Part shown: in pieces, positions 1-6,036 of the stretch | How the letters are laid out: every line of letters starts with the position of its first letter | How positions within the stretch are numbered: position 1 is the stretch's first letter | Assembly (NCBI GenBank): GCA_003154055.1 | Contig: PMCH01000117.1 | Coordinates: 1 to 7,220, forward strand | Direction of reading: 5' to 3' | Length of the DNA: 7,220 nucleotides | From: Acidobacteriaceae bacterium | Lineage (GTDB): Bacteria; Acidobacteriota; Terriglobia; Terriglobales; Acidobacteriaceae | Translations under genes and position numbers: made by a program | The notes under the pieces: generated by a model | Told to the model about the DNA's origin: nothing | The model's database searches: none | What the model saw: the letters and a program-made list of their open reading frames with translations, nothing else

Positions 1-43
1 GAGCCGACATTGTTATGGAATCAATTACACCAACTATGTCCAC

Positions 44-556
44 CTACACCCCGGATTTCTCGATCGCATATACGTAGTGGCGCAAACCGCGCCACTCGAT
101 CTCCTTCCAGATTGTCATTCCGTTGCGCTCGGCGACGCGCTGTGAAGGGACGTTCTCGGGACGAATGAGCGAGATCAGACGGTTAACTCCGAGGTGCGCG
201 AATCCCCCGTCGCGGCATGCAGTTGCTGCTTCCGTCGCCAAGCCTTGTCCCCAGAGATCGCGCCGCAGGTGATATCCGATCTCGTACAAGGACTCGCCTT
301 CAATTTCCTGCCGGATGATGCCGCAGTCGCCGACCATCTCGCCGGTCGCTTTCAGCACGAGCGCCCAGAGGCCGACACCATCGCGCACATAGCGCTGACG
401 GTTGCGCTCAATCCATTGCTCGACGCCGGCGCGATCGTAGGGAGCGGGGTAGTAGCGCATAGTTTCTGCGTCGGAAATCACTAACGCCAGGGCATCGGCA
501 TCGTCGGGAACAAATTCGCGGAGCACGAGGCGGACGGTTTCGAGGATTTTTGCCAC
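44..556 (-). CDS. GNAT family N-acetyltransferase, RimJ/RimL type
   Basis: Probable acetyl-CoA-dependent N-acetyltransferase of the Acetyltransf_3 (RimJ/RimL-like) group; substrate unknown. From the GTG at 554-556 the product is 170 aa, the usual family length. It begins with the typical first strand (ETVRLVLREF, residues 6-15). It carries the acetyl-CoA pyrophosphate-binding loop as LWGQGLATEA (101-110), after a typical YEIGYHL strand, and the late motif ENVPSQRVAERNGM (134-147), where the Asn and the following helix are characteristic. The frame stays open upstream to 805, but that part reads through the REPIN and the antisense of xseA and resembles nothing, so I place the start at the GTG. 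No good Shine-Dalgarno is visible there. It is transcribed divergently from xseA and shows no functional link with it. The family call is firm; the exact start is less so. Confidence 0.85.
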   Translation of the reverse strand: MAKILETVRLVLREFVPDDADALALVISDAETMRYYPAPYDRAGVEQWIERNRQRYVRDGVGLWALVLKATGEMVGDCGIIRQEIEGESLYEIGYHLRRDLWGQGLATEAATACRDGGFAHLGVNRLISLIRPENVPSQRVAERNGMTIWKEIEWRGLRHYVYAIEKSGV

Positions 557-574
557 GAAATTCAGTCTAGCAAG

Positions 575-667
575 TGTGTGGAGCGGACACTCTTGTCCGC
601 TGCCGTTGCTCTTCTTGCACTGTCCGGAATAATCAAGGGTGGCGGGCAGGAGTGCCCGCCCCACACA
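575..667. repeat. REPIN-like element: two inverted GTGG-tagged palindromes
   Basis: Left unit (575-601): head TGTGTGG, then a perfect 8-bp hairpin, AGCGGACA (582-589), loop CTCT, TGTCCGCT (594-601). Right unit (641-667, read on the minus strand): the same head TGTGTGG (complement CCACACA at 661-667), then GGCGGGCA, loop CTCC, TGCCCGCC. The units match at 22 of 27 positions. Four of the five differences are two compensatory A-T to G-C pair changes and the fifth is in the loop. The heads can pair with each other, closing a 93-base structure with both hairpins abutting the outer stem. A GTGG tag directly 5' of a palindrome, in two inverted copies separated by 39 bases, matches the definition of REP/REPIN elements mobilised by RAYT (Y1-type) transposases. 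The match is structural only; other genomic copies cannot be checked here. Confidence 0.75.
606..633 (+). promoter_or_regulatory. Possible weak promoter for xseA inside the REPIN spacer
   Basis: AATAAT at 628-633 matches the sigma-70 -10 consensus at five of six positions. A weak -35 candidate, TTGCTC at 606-611, lies 16 bases upstream and matches only the TTG. Both fall in the spacer between the two REPIN hairpins, 78 bases upstream of the xseA start. The evidence is one good hexamer in the right place, so this is tentative. Confidence 0.2.
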
Positions 668-710
668 ACGCGTCTTCGGGAACCAGGGAGCAGGGTAAAC
701 TGAAAAGCTC

Positions 711-2114
711 ATGGAGATGAGCGACCAGCTCGGATTCCACTTTCGCCCGCCGGAGCGCCGCATCTGGACGGTGCGTGCGCTCGTGTCCGCGGTGCGTTCG
801 CACATCGAGCGCGAATATTCCGACTGTTGGGTAGAGGGCGAAATTTCGAACTTGCGGTCGCCGGACTCCGGCCATCTCTATTTCACGCTGAAAGAAGAAA
901 GTGCGCAGATCCCGGTCGTGATGTTCCGGTCTTCGGCGAAGCTGCTGCGGTTTCGTCCGGAAAACGGCATGCATGTGACGGTGCGCGGCCGGATCACCGT
1001 GTATGAAGAGAAGGGGCAGCTGCAAATTTCGGCGGAATTCATGGAGCCGCAAGGGGCGGGCGCGCTTCAGTTGGCGTTTGAACAACTGAAGGCCCGATTG
1101 CAGGCGGAAGGACTGTTTGACGAATCGCGCAAGAAACAAATTCCTCCGCTGCCTCGCCGGATTGGAGTCATTACCTCTCCGCAGGGAGCTGCGCTGCGGG
1201 ATATTCTGAACATTCTTGCCCGCCGGCATCATTCGGCGAACGTGCTGATCTACCCGGTGCAGGTGCAGGGAGACGCGGCTCCGGCCGAAGTAACTGCCGG
1301 TGTGCGCCACTTCAACCAGGCGCGATCCGTCGAGGTCATCATCATCGCGCGCGGGGGCGGCTCGGTCGAAGACCTCGCTGCCTTCAATGATGAGGGTCTG
1401 GCCCGCGCGGTGGTGGCTTCGGAGATCCCCGTGATCTCCGCCATTGGCCACGAGACGGACTTCACCATCGTGGATTTTGTCGCCGACCTACGCGCGCCGA
1501 CGCCGTCGGCAGCCGCCGAACTGGTCATCCGCTCGCGCCAGGAGATTGAAGCTCAGACCGAGGAGATGCACCGCCGCCTGGAACGCGCCATGCGCTACCG
1601 ACTTCTGATGGCCCGGCAGGAACTAACGGAGCGGGCGCAACACGGAGCTTTTGCCCGCATGATGGACGGAATCAACCGTCGGCAGCAGCGTCTGGACGAT
1701 TTCCGTTTCCGGATGGAGAAAGCCGAGCGCCAGCTTCTCGAACGCTGTCACCGTCGCTGGGAGATGGCTTCGGCCACCGTCCGCCACTATGACGCGCGCC
1801 GCCGCCTCGCTGCCCTGCGCCAGCAATTGGACTCTCACACGGACACGCTGGCTTCCGCTGCTCGCGCCCGCCTGCTCGCAAGCCGTGCGCTGCTCGATCG
1901 CCGGACGGCCAGCCTGGAGGCCCTTTCGCCGGTTTCCATCCTGAACCGGGGATACGCCCTGGTATTCGATTCGACTGGCGTGCTGCTGAAAGATGCCGCA
2001 CGCGTGAAGCCAGGAGACGAGGTTTCCGCCCGGCTGGCCCGGGGACGCGTCCGGGCTCGGGTCAGCGCAACCGAACCTGCTGAACCGGAATCGAAGGGCC
2101 CTGCATTAGAATGA
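711..2114 (+). CDS. xseA: Exodeoxyribonuclease VII large subunit
   Basis: Catalytic subunit of exonuclease VII, which degrades single-stranded DNA to short oligonucleotides in the cytoplasm, in complex with several XseB subunits. The 467-aa length is normal. The N-terminal OB-fold (about 17-112) contains the hallmark WVEGEISNLR (40-49). The nuclease domain starts at RRIGVITSPQGAALRDIL (149-166) and continues with ARGGGSVEDL (213-222), GHETDFT (246-252) and ADLRAPTPSAAAE (258-270). By alignment with E. coli D155, R205, H238 and D241, the catalytic set is D164, R214, H247 and D250, all present. A long charged helical region (about 275-400) and the C-terminal SPVSILNRGYAL segment (405-416) complete the family architecture. 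ATG 711 is taken as the start; ATG 717, behind a GGAG at 713-716, is an alternative two codons shorter. No xseB is seen in the window. It lies 41 bases upstream of cdaA and is probably co-transcribed with it. Confidence 0.97.
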   Translation: MEMSDQLGFHFRPPERRIWTVRALVSAVRSHIEREYSDCWVEGEISNLRSPDSGHLYFTLKEESAQIPVVMFRSSAKLLRFRPENGMHVTVRGRITVYEEKGQLQISAEFMEPQGAGALQLAFEQLKARLQAEGLFDESRKKQIPPLPRRIGVITSPQGAALRDILNILARRHHSANVLIYPVQVQGDAAPAEVTAGVRHFNQARSVEVIIIARGGGSVEDLAAFNDEGLARAVVASEIPVISAIGHETDFTIVDFVADLRAPTPSAAAELVIRSRQEIEAQTEEMHRRLERAMRYRLLMARQELTERAQHGAFARMMDGINRRQQRLDDFRFRMEKAERQLLERCHRRWEMASATVRHYDARRRLAALRQQLDSHTDTLASAARARLLASRALLDRRTASLEALSPVSILNRGYALVFDSTGVLLKDAARVKPGDEVSARLARGRVRARVSATEPAEPESKGPALE

Positions 2115-2155
2115 TCCAAACCTAGGTCGACACTTAGCTCTCGACGTGAGGACGT

Positions 2156-3028
2156 GTGAAGTTGCCTCTGGCCTGGCCCCACATCTCGGCCGTCTCGATC
2201 GTCGACATCCTCCTGGTCGCGATCCTGATCTATCAGTTCCTCATGCTGATCCGTGGCACACGCGCGGCTCCCATGCTGCTGGGGATTGCCGTGCTGGCGC
2301 TGGCGTTTTATCTGGCGCGGCTGGGAGAATTGCGCACCCTCAACTGGCTGCTCAGCACCTTGCTGCCCTACGTTGTTTTTGCAGGGATCGTCGTCTTTCA
2401 ATCAGAGATCCGGCATGCCTTGGCGAACCTTGGCCGCCGGATCTCGCTCATTCGTTCTTCCGGAGCGGCGGCCGACTTGTATGACGACATCGTCCTGGCA
2501 GCCAACTTGTTTTCACAGAACCAGACCGGCGCTCTTATCGTGATCGAGCGCGAGATCGGCCTGCGCACTTACATCGAGAGCGGCGTTCCTTTGGATGCGC
2601 GGCTGTCCTATGATTTGCTGGCCACGCTGTTCCGTCCCAGTGCTCCCTTGCACGATGGCGCGGCCATCATTCAGGGAGACCGCCTCGCTGCGGCCGCCTG
2701 CTTCCTGCCTCTCTCGATGAACCCAGTGCTCTCCACTCAGATGGGCACCCGCCATCGCGCCGGGATCGGGATCACGGAGGAAACCGATGCCGTCGCCGTC
2801 ATCGTCTCCGAAGAAACCGGAGCCATCAGCCTGGCGGTTGCGGGAAACATTGAACGCGACCTGACGGTCGAACGCCTGCGCGAACGCTTGAGCAGTCTGC
2901 TGCGCCGCTACGTTCCGTCGCCTACACTGCCCAATCCGGTGGAAGACAATTTTATCGAAGAGGAGCCTCCCAGTTCACTCCCTCCTCGCCGCCAGGATTC
3001 ACCGCTTCGTCCGGGAGGGCGCGACTGA
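2156..3028 (+). CDS. cdaA: Diadenylate cyclase CdaA (c-di-AMP synthase)
   Basis: Membrane-bound diadenylate cyclase that condenses two ATP into cyclic di-AMP, a messenger controlling potassium and osmolyte balance and cell-wall homeostasis. The product is 290 aa. Three predicted membrane helices (about 13-32, 38-56 and 63-82) precede the cytoplasmic DisA_N domain (about 100-250). Both nucleotide-binding signatures are intact: DGA in PLHDGAAII (164-172) and RHR in GTRHRAGIG (197-205). A Pro- and acid-rich tail (about 252-290) extends beyond the domain and is probably disordered. I used the GTG at 2156, which sits only 3 bases after GAGGA (2148-2152). The TTG at 2162, two codons later, would have a more usual 9-base spacing and cannot be excluded. 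The stop is one base before the cdaR start, so the two are almost certainly translated together; CdaR and GlmM are known CdaA interaction partners in Firmicutes. Confidence 0.97.
   Translation: MKLPLAWPHISAVSIVDILLVAILIYQFLMLIRGTRAAPMLLGIAVLALAFYLARLGELRTLNWLLSTLLPYVVFAGIVVFQSEIRHALANLGRRISLIRSSGAAADLYDDIVLAANLFSQNQTGALIVIEREIGLRTYIESGVPLDARLSYDLLATLFRPSAPLHDGAAIIQGDRLAAAACFLPLSMNPVLSTQMGTRHRAGIGITEETDAVAVIVSEETGAISLAVAGNIERDLTVERLRERLSSLLRRYVPSPTLPNPVEDNFIEEEPPSSLPPRRQDSPLRPGGRD
3013..3019 (+). promoter_or_regulatory. Ribosome binding site for cdaR inside the end of cdaA
   Basis: GGGAGGG, ten bases before the cdaR ATG at 3030, encodes part of the Gly-Gly-Arg end of CdaA and serves as a strong Shine-Dalgarno for cdaR. 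With the one-base gap between the genes this supports coupled expression. Confidence 0.6.
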
Positions 3029-3029
3029 C

Positions 3030-3707
3030 ATGCCCGGATTCTTCCAGCGCTACTTTCTTCGCCACCTGGGCCTGAAAGTGATCTCGCTGCTGCTCGCGAT
3101 CGGGCTGTGGGTGGTGGTCGCGCGAGATCCGATTGCCGAGGTGGAGATCAAGGTTCCCATCGAATTCCACAATCTGCCGGAGAATCTCGAAATCGATTCC
3201 GCCAGCTTCACCGAGGCGCAGGTCCGGGTGCGGGGCCCGGAGCGTCTGATTCACCGCCTGGAATCCGGAGACGTGCGGGCCGAAATCGACCTTTCGAGCA
3301 TTCACCCGGGGGAGCGCACGTTTGATTTGACGTCCCACCAGATTCGTTTGCCGCAGGACCTCGAAGTAGTGCAGATAGTTCCCGGGCAGTTTCACCTCTC
3401 GTTCGACAGCAGAATGACGCGCAGCGTCGAAGTGCATCCGCGGGTAATTGGAACCTTCGCCCGCGGGATACGAGTCGCACAGTTAACCGCGGATCCGCCG
3501 AGCATCATGATTACGGGCCCGAAGCGGCGCGTCGAGGCGGTCGAGGCCGCAACCACCGATCCCGTGGATGCGACCGGGGCCATGACGCGCTCCTCGTTCG
3601 TGACTCAGGCCTATGTTCCCGATCCTCTGATCCAGGTGGTGCACCCCACGCCCATCCGCGTCACGGTTATCATGGAACACGCGGGAGAAGAGAAGAAGAC
3701 GGAGTAA
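3030..3707 (+). CDS. cdaR: CdaR, YbbR-domain regulator of CdaA
   Basis: Membrane-anchored, extracytoplasmic protein of the YbbR family, the known binding partner and modulator of CdaA. The 225-aa product has a short cytoplasmic start, one membrane helix at about residues 14-31 (LGLKVISLLLAIGLWVVV) and the typical join to the first YbbR domain, ARDPIAEVEIKVPIEFHNLP (31-50). Two YbbR-like beta domains can be traced, about 36-125 (with VRVRGPERLI, 65-74) and about 131-214 (with PPSIMITGPKRRV, 156-168). The Bacillus protein has four such repeats in about 480 aa, so this is a short form. It ends in a charged tail, EEKKTE. The ATG at 3030 is well placed behind GGGAGGG. Its position between cdaA and glmM supports the assignment beyond the domain itself. 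Confidence 0.93.
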   Translation: MPGFFQRYFLRHLGLKVISLLLAIGLWVVVARDPIAEVEIKVPIEFHNLPENLEIDSASFTEAQVRVRGPERLIHRLESGDVRAEIDLSSIHPGERTFDLTSHQIRLPQDLEVVQIVPGQFHLSFDSRMTRSVEVHPRVIGTFARGIRVAQLTADPPSIMITGPKRRVEAVEAATTDPVDATGAMTRSSFVTQAYVPDPLIQVVHPTPIRVTVIMEHAGEEKKTE

Positions 3708-3736
3708 GTTTTCCTGCAGCGTCCAGTTCTTAGCCG

Positions 3737-3797
3737 TTAGCTCTCAGCCTTTAGCCACCCTTTCCGTTCAGCTAAAAGCCAAGAGCTAAAAGCTAAT
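3737..3797. repeat. AGCTAAAAGC-type inverted and tandem repeat before glmM
   Basis: In the 93-base cdaR-glmM gap, a 19-base arm at 3737-3755 (TTAGCTCTCAGCCTTTAGC) is an inverted copy of 3771-3789, matching at 16 of 19 positions with a 15-base loop. The right side is also a tandem duplication: AGCTAAAAGCCAAG (3770-3783) is followed directly by AGCTAAAAGCTAAT (3784-3797), 12 of 14 identical. There is no T-tract, so it is not a standard terminator. It ends three bases before the glmM ATG. It looks like a low-complexity dispersed repeat that inserted or expanded in the operon. Confidence 0.65.
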
Positions 3798-3800
3798 TGC

Positions 3801-5174
3801 ATGACTCAAACCAGACAGCTTTTCGGCACCGACGGGATTCGTGGCGTGGCGGGAGAATTTCCGCTCAATCGAGAAAGCACCTACCTGATTGGCCGTGCGC
3901 TCGGCCATGACCTCATCCGGGTGAATTCCAACGCCCAGGTCGTGATTGGGCAGGACACCCGCGAGTCGAGCCGCTGGATCGCCGACCGGCTCTGGCAGGG
4001 GCTGGCGTCGGTCGGGGTAAAGGTGTGCAGCGCCGGGGTGCTTACCACGCCCGGGGTTGCTTACGTTGCCCGGTCAGGGCATTTTGACGCTGGCGTCGTG
4101 ATCTCTGCTTCGCACAATCCCTGGACCGACAACGGGATCAAAGTTTTTTCCGGAGATGGCTACAAACTGCCCGATGCGCGGGAACTCGCGATAGAGAAAG
4201 AGATCTTCACGCAGCTGCAGAATCCCGAGGCAGCGGTTCAGGAATCCGCGCCGGACATTTCCAGCTTGCCGGGAGAAAAAGATCTGCGTGAGGCCTACAT
4301 TCACTGGCTGGCTGCCGGTGTCTCCATCGGGTTGAAGAAGCTTCGCGCCGCGGTCGATTGCGCCAACGGCGCGGCCACTGCTGAGGCTCCGGAATTGTTC
4401 CGCGCTCTCGGGATTCAGACAACCTTTCTGCATTGTGCTCCCGACGGCCAGAACATCAACGAGGGATGCGGAGCGCTTCACGCGGAGGCAGTGGCCAATT
4501 TCGTCATCGAAAACAAGGGCAAGTTCGACCTGGGAGTCACTTTCGACGGCGATGCGGATCGATCCCTGTTTTGCGATGCCGCTGGCCGAGTCGTGAATGG
4601 AGATGCTGTGCTGCTGCTGGCGGGCCGTGACATGCAGGCGCGCGGCGTGTTGGCCAACTCCACCGTGGTCGCCACAACGATGTCGAATATGGGCCTGGAA
4701 CTCGCGCTCAGGGGCGCAGGTATTCGCATGCTGCGGGCCAACGTGGGAGACAAGTACGTCCTCGAAGAGATGCAGCGAGTCGGCGCCACGCTGGGCGGCG
4801 AGCAGTCGGGGCACATCCTGTTCCGCGATGGCGATGCGACCACCGGCGATGGCCTGCTTACGGCGCTTCGAGTCATGGAGATCATGGTTCGCTCCGGCCG
4901 TTCGTTGGCCGAGTTAACCGCCGACCTTAAGGTTTTTCCGCAAATCATTCGCAACGTGCGTGTGCGGGAGAAAGTGCCCTTCGCTCAGATCCCGACCGTG
5001 CAACAGTCCATCACGGCGGCCGAACGCGAGCTGGACGGAGTTGGACGGGTCGTGGTCCGCTACTCGGGAACTGAGGCGCTTGCTCGCGTGATGATCGAGG
5101 CGGAATCGAAAGACACAATGAACCGGATCGCCGATTCCATCGTTAGCGCGATTCAGGCGGCTCTCGGCGCGTAG
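3801..5174 (+). CDS. glmM: Phosphoglucosamine mutase
   Basis: Interconverts glucosamine-6-phosphate and glucosamine-1-phosphate in the cytoplasm, the step before UDP-GlcNAc synthesis for peptidoglycan. The 457-aa product carries the complete alpha-D-phosphohexomutase set: N-terminal FGTDGIRGVAGE (8-19); the phosphoserine loop ISASHNPWTDNGIK (101-114), with S104 as catalytic Ser; the magnesium loop DGDADR (249-254); the sugar-specificity loop GGEQSGH (332-338), which marks it as GlmM rather than phosphomannomutase; and the phosphate-binding RYSGTE (420-425). The start must be near ATG 3801 because the FGTDG motif begins only seven residues in. No Shine-Dalgarno precedes it; the upstream bases belong to the AGCTAAAAGC repeat. 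It follows cdaA-cdaR as in many Gram-positive bacteria, where GlmM binds and inhibits CdaA. Expression may depend on read-through from cdaR. Confidence 0.97.
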   Translation: MTQTRQLFGTDGIRGVAGEFPLNRESTYLIGRALGHDLIRVNSNAQVVIGQDTRESSRWIADRLWQGLASVGVKVCSAGVLTTPGVAYVARSGHFDAGVVISASHNPWTDNGIKVFSGDGYKLPDARELAIEKEIFTQLQNPEAAVQESAPDISSLPGEKDLREAYIHWLAAGVSIGLKKLRAAVDCANGAATAEAPELFRALGIQTTFLHCAPDGQNINEGCGALHAEAVANFVIENKGKFDLGVTFDGDADRSLFCDAAGRVVNGDAVLLLAGRDMQARGVLANSTVVATTMSNMGLELALRGAGIRMLRANVGDKYVLEEMQRVGATLGGEQSGHILFRDGDATTGDGLLTALRVMEIMVRSGRSLAELTADLKVFPQIIRNVRVREKVPFAQIPTVQQSITAAERELDGVGRVVVRYSGTEALARVMIEAESKDTMNRIADSIVSAIQAALGA

Positions 5175-5286
5175 TAGTTCTGGACAACCGTCGGCGCGAG
5201 TCTCAGACACAAACATCGTTCCACCCCATTCTTCCACTGGTTGTTTTACGTCCGGCACGCACGTCCCTTCGTGCAGCCTCGTAATC

Positions 5287-5315
5287 TTGTCTCTTTCTGC
5301 CGTCACGCCGAGAAT
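5287..5315 (+). promoter_or_regulatory. Possible sigma-70 promoter for the response regulator operon
   Basis: TTGTCT (5287-5292) and GAGAAT (5310-5315) each match the sigma-70 hexamers at four of six positions and are separated by exactly 17 bases. A start near 5322 would leave a leader of about 30 bases before the ATG at 5353, with a weak AAGAAGAGA Shine-Dalgarno at 5341-5349. No clear operator repeat for the CusR-like regulator was found. The remaining gap (5175-5286) shows nothing beyond a weak 5-bp hairpin. Confidence 0.3.
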
Positions 5316-5352
5316 GAAAACCAGCTTACATTCGCTGACTAAGAAGAGACTC

Positions 5353-6036
5353 ATGAGAATCCTGATTGTTGAAGACGATGCCGCCCTGGCCAGTTTTATC
5401 CGTAAGGGTCTTGAGGCCGAGCACTACGCGGTTGACTGCGTGACGGACGGAGAACAGGGCCGCTCCATGGCACTGGAGTTTGACTACGATTTGCTGGTTC
5501 TGGATCTCAACCTGCCGGGCGTGGATGGTATTTCAATACTGAAAAGTTTGCGGCAGCGCAAGCCCAGCGTTCCGGTGATGATCTTGAGCGCCCGCAGCCG
5601 TGTGGACGACCGGGTGCAGTGCCTGGACACGGGCGCCGACGACTATATGGTCAAACCCTTTTCATTTCTGGAACTCTCGGCGCGCGCCCGCGCTTTGCTG
5701 CGCCGGAGTCACCTGCCGTCTGAGTCGGTGCTGGCGGTTCGCGACCTGCGATTGGATCGTGTGGAACGAAGAGTCGAGCGGGGAGGGCGCCGCATTGATC
5801 TGACCACCAAGGAATTCGCGCTGCTCGAGTACCTGATGCGCAATGCCGGACGCCGCCTGACCCGGGCCATGATTATTGAGCATGTCTGGAATTTGACGTT
5901 CGACTCGACCACCAACGTGGTGGATGTTTACATCAACTACCTGCGCCGTAAGGTGGATGACGGCTTTTCCCCGTCCTTGATCCACACCGTCCGCGGAGTT
6001 GGATACCAGCTCAGTTCCGACGGGGCCGCGGCATGA
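5353..6036 (+). CDS. OmpR/PhoB-family response regulator, CusR-like
   Basis: DNA-binding response regulator activated by phosphorylation. From ATG 5353 it is 227 aa, the length of E. coli CusR; an in-frame TTG at 5287 would add 22 residues before the normal MRILIVEDD start and is rejected. The receiver domain (1-117) has the acidic pair E7-D8-D9, phosphoacceptor D51 in LVLDLNLPGVDG, S79 at the Thr/Ser switch position and K101 in DDYMVKPF, so it is complete. A winged-helix domain (about 124-221) has LTTKEFALLEYLMRNAG (150-166), the recognition-helix region NVVDVYINYLRRKVDD (188-203) and the wing HTVRGVGYQL (211-220). The VWNLTFDSTTN segment is typical of the CusR/CopR metal-responsive subgroup, but no metal-resistance gene is nearby, so that stimulus is not implied. 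The gene overlaps the next one by ATGA, indicating translational coupling to an unusual kinase-like partner. Confidence 0.95.
   Translation: MRILIVEDDAALASFIRKGLEAEHYAVDCVTDGEQGRSMALEFDYDLLVLDLNLPGVDGISILKSLRQRKPSVPVMILSARSRVDDRVQCLDTGADDYMVKPFSFLELSARARALLRRSHLPSESVLAVRDLRLDRVERRVERGGRRIDLTTKEFALLEYLMRNAGRRLTRAMIIEHVWNLTFDSTTNVVDVYINYLRRKVDDGFSPSLIHTVRGVGYQLSSDGAAA

Noticed and set aside
557..805. Upstream extension of the acetyltransferase frame by 83 codons
   Set aside because: It reads through the REPIN and the antisense of xseA; the protein family begins at the residues just after the GTG at 556.
633..1451. Open minus-strand frame of 272 codons opposite xseA
   Set aside because: It is an Arg/His-rich shadow of a firmly identified gene, typical of high-GC antisense frames, and shows no domain pattern.
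2126..2145. GTCGA/TCGAC inverted pair between xseA and cdaA as an operator
   Set aside because: Five-base arms in a GC-rich gap are expected by chance, and no second copy is seen.
1835..2401. Minus-strand frame of 188 codons spanning the xseA-cdaA junction
   Set aside because: Low-complexity Gln/Arg/Asp composition and full overlap with two real genes.
4074..4814. Minus-strand frame of 246 codons opposite glmM
   Set aside because: It is the antisense shadow of the conserved catalytic core of glmM, with no recognisable family.
5259..5274. GCACG/CGTGC hairpin after glmM as a terminator
   Set aside because: Only five base pairs, 85 bases from the stop, with no T-run; too weak to call.
5287..5352. 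22-residue N-terminal extension of the response regulator from a TTG
   Set aside because: Receiver domains start at MRILIVEDD; ATG 5353 gives the normal length, and the extension overlaps a plausible promoter.
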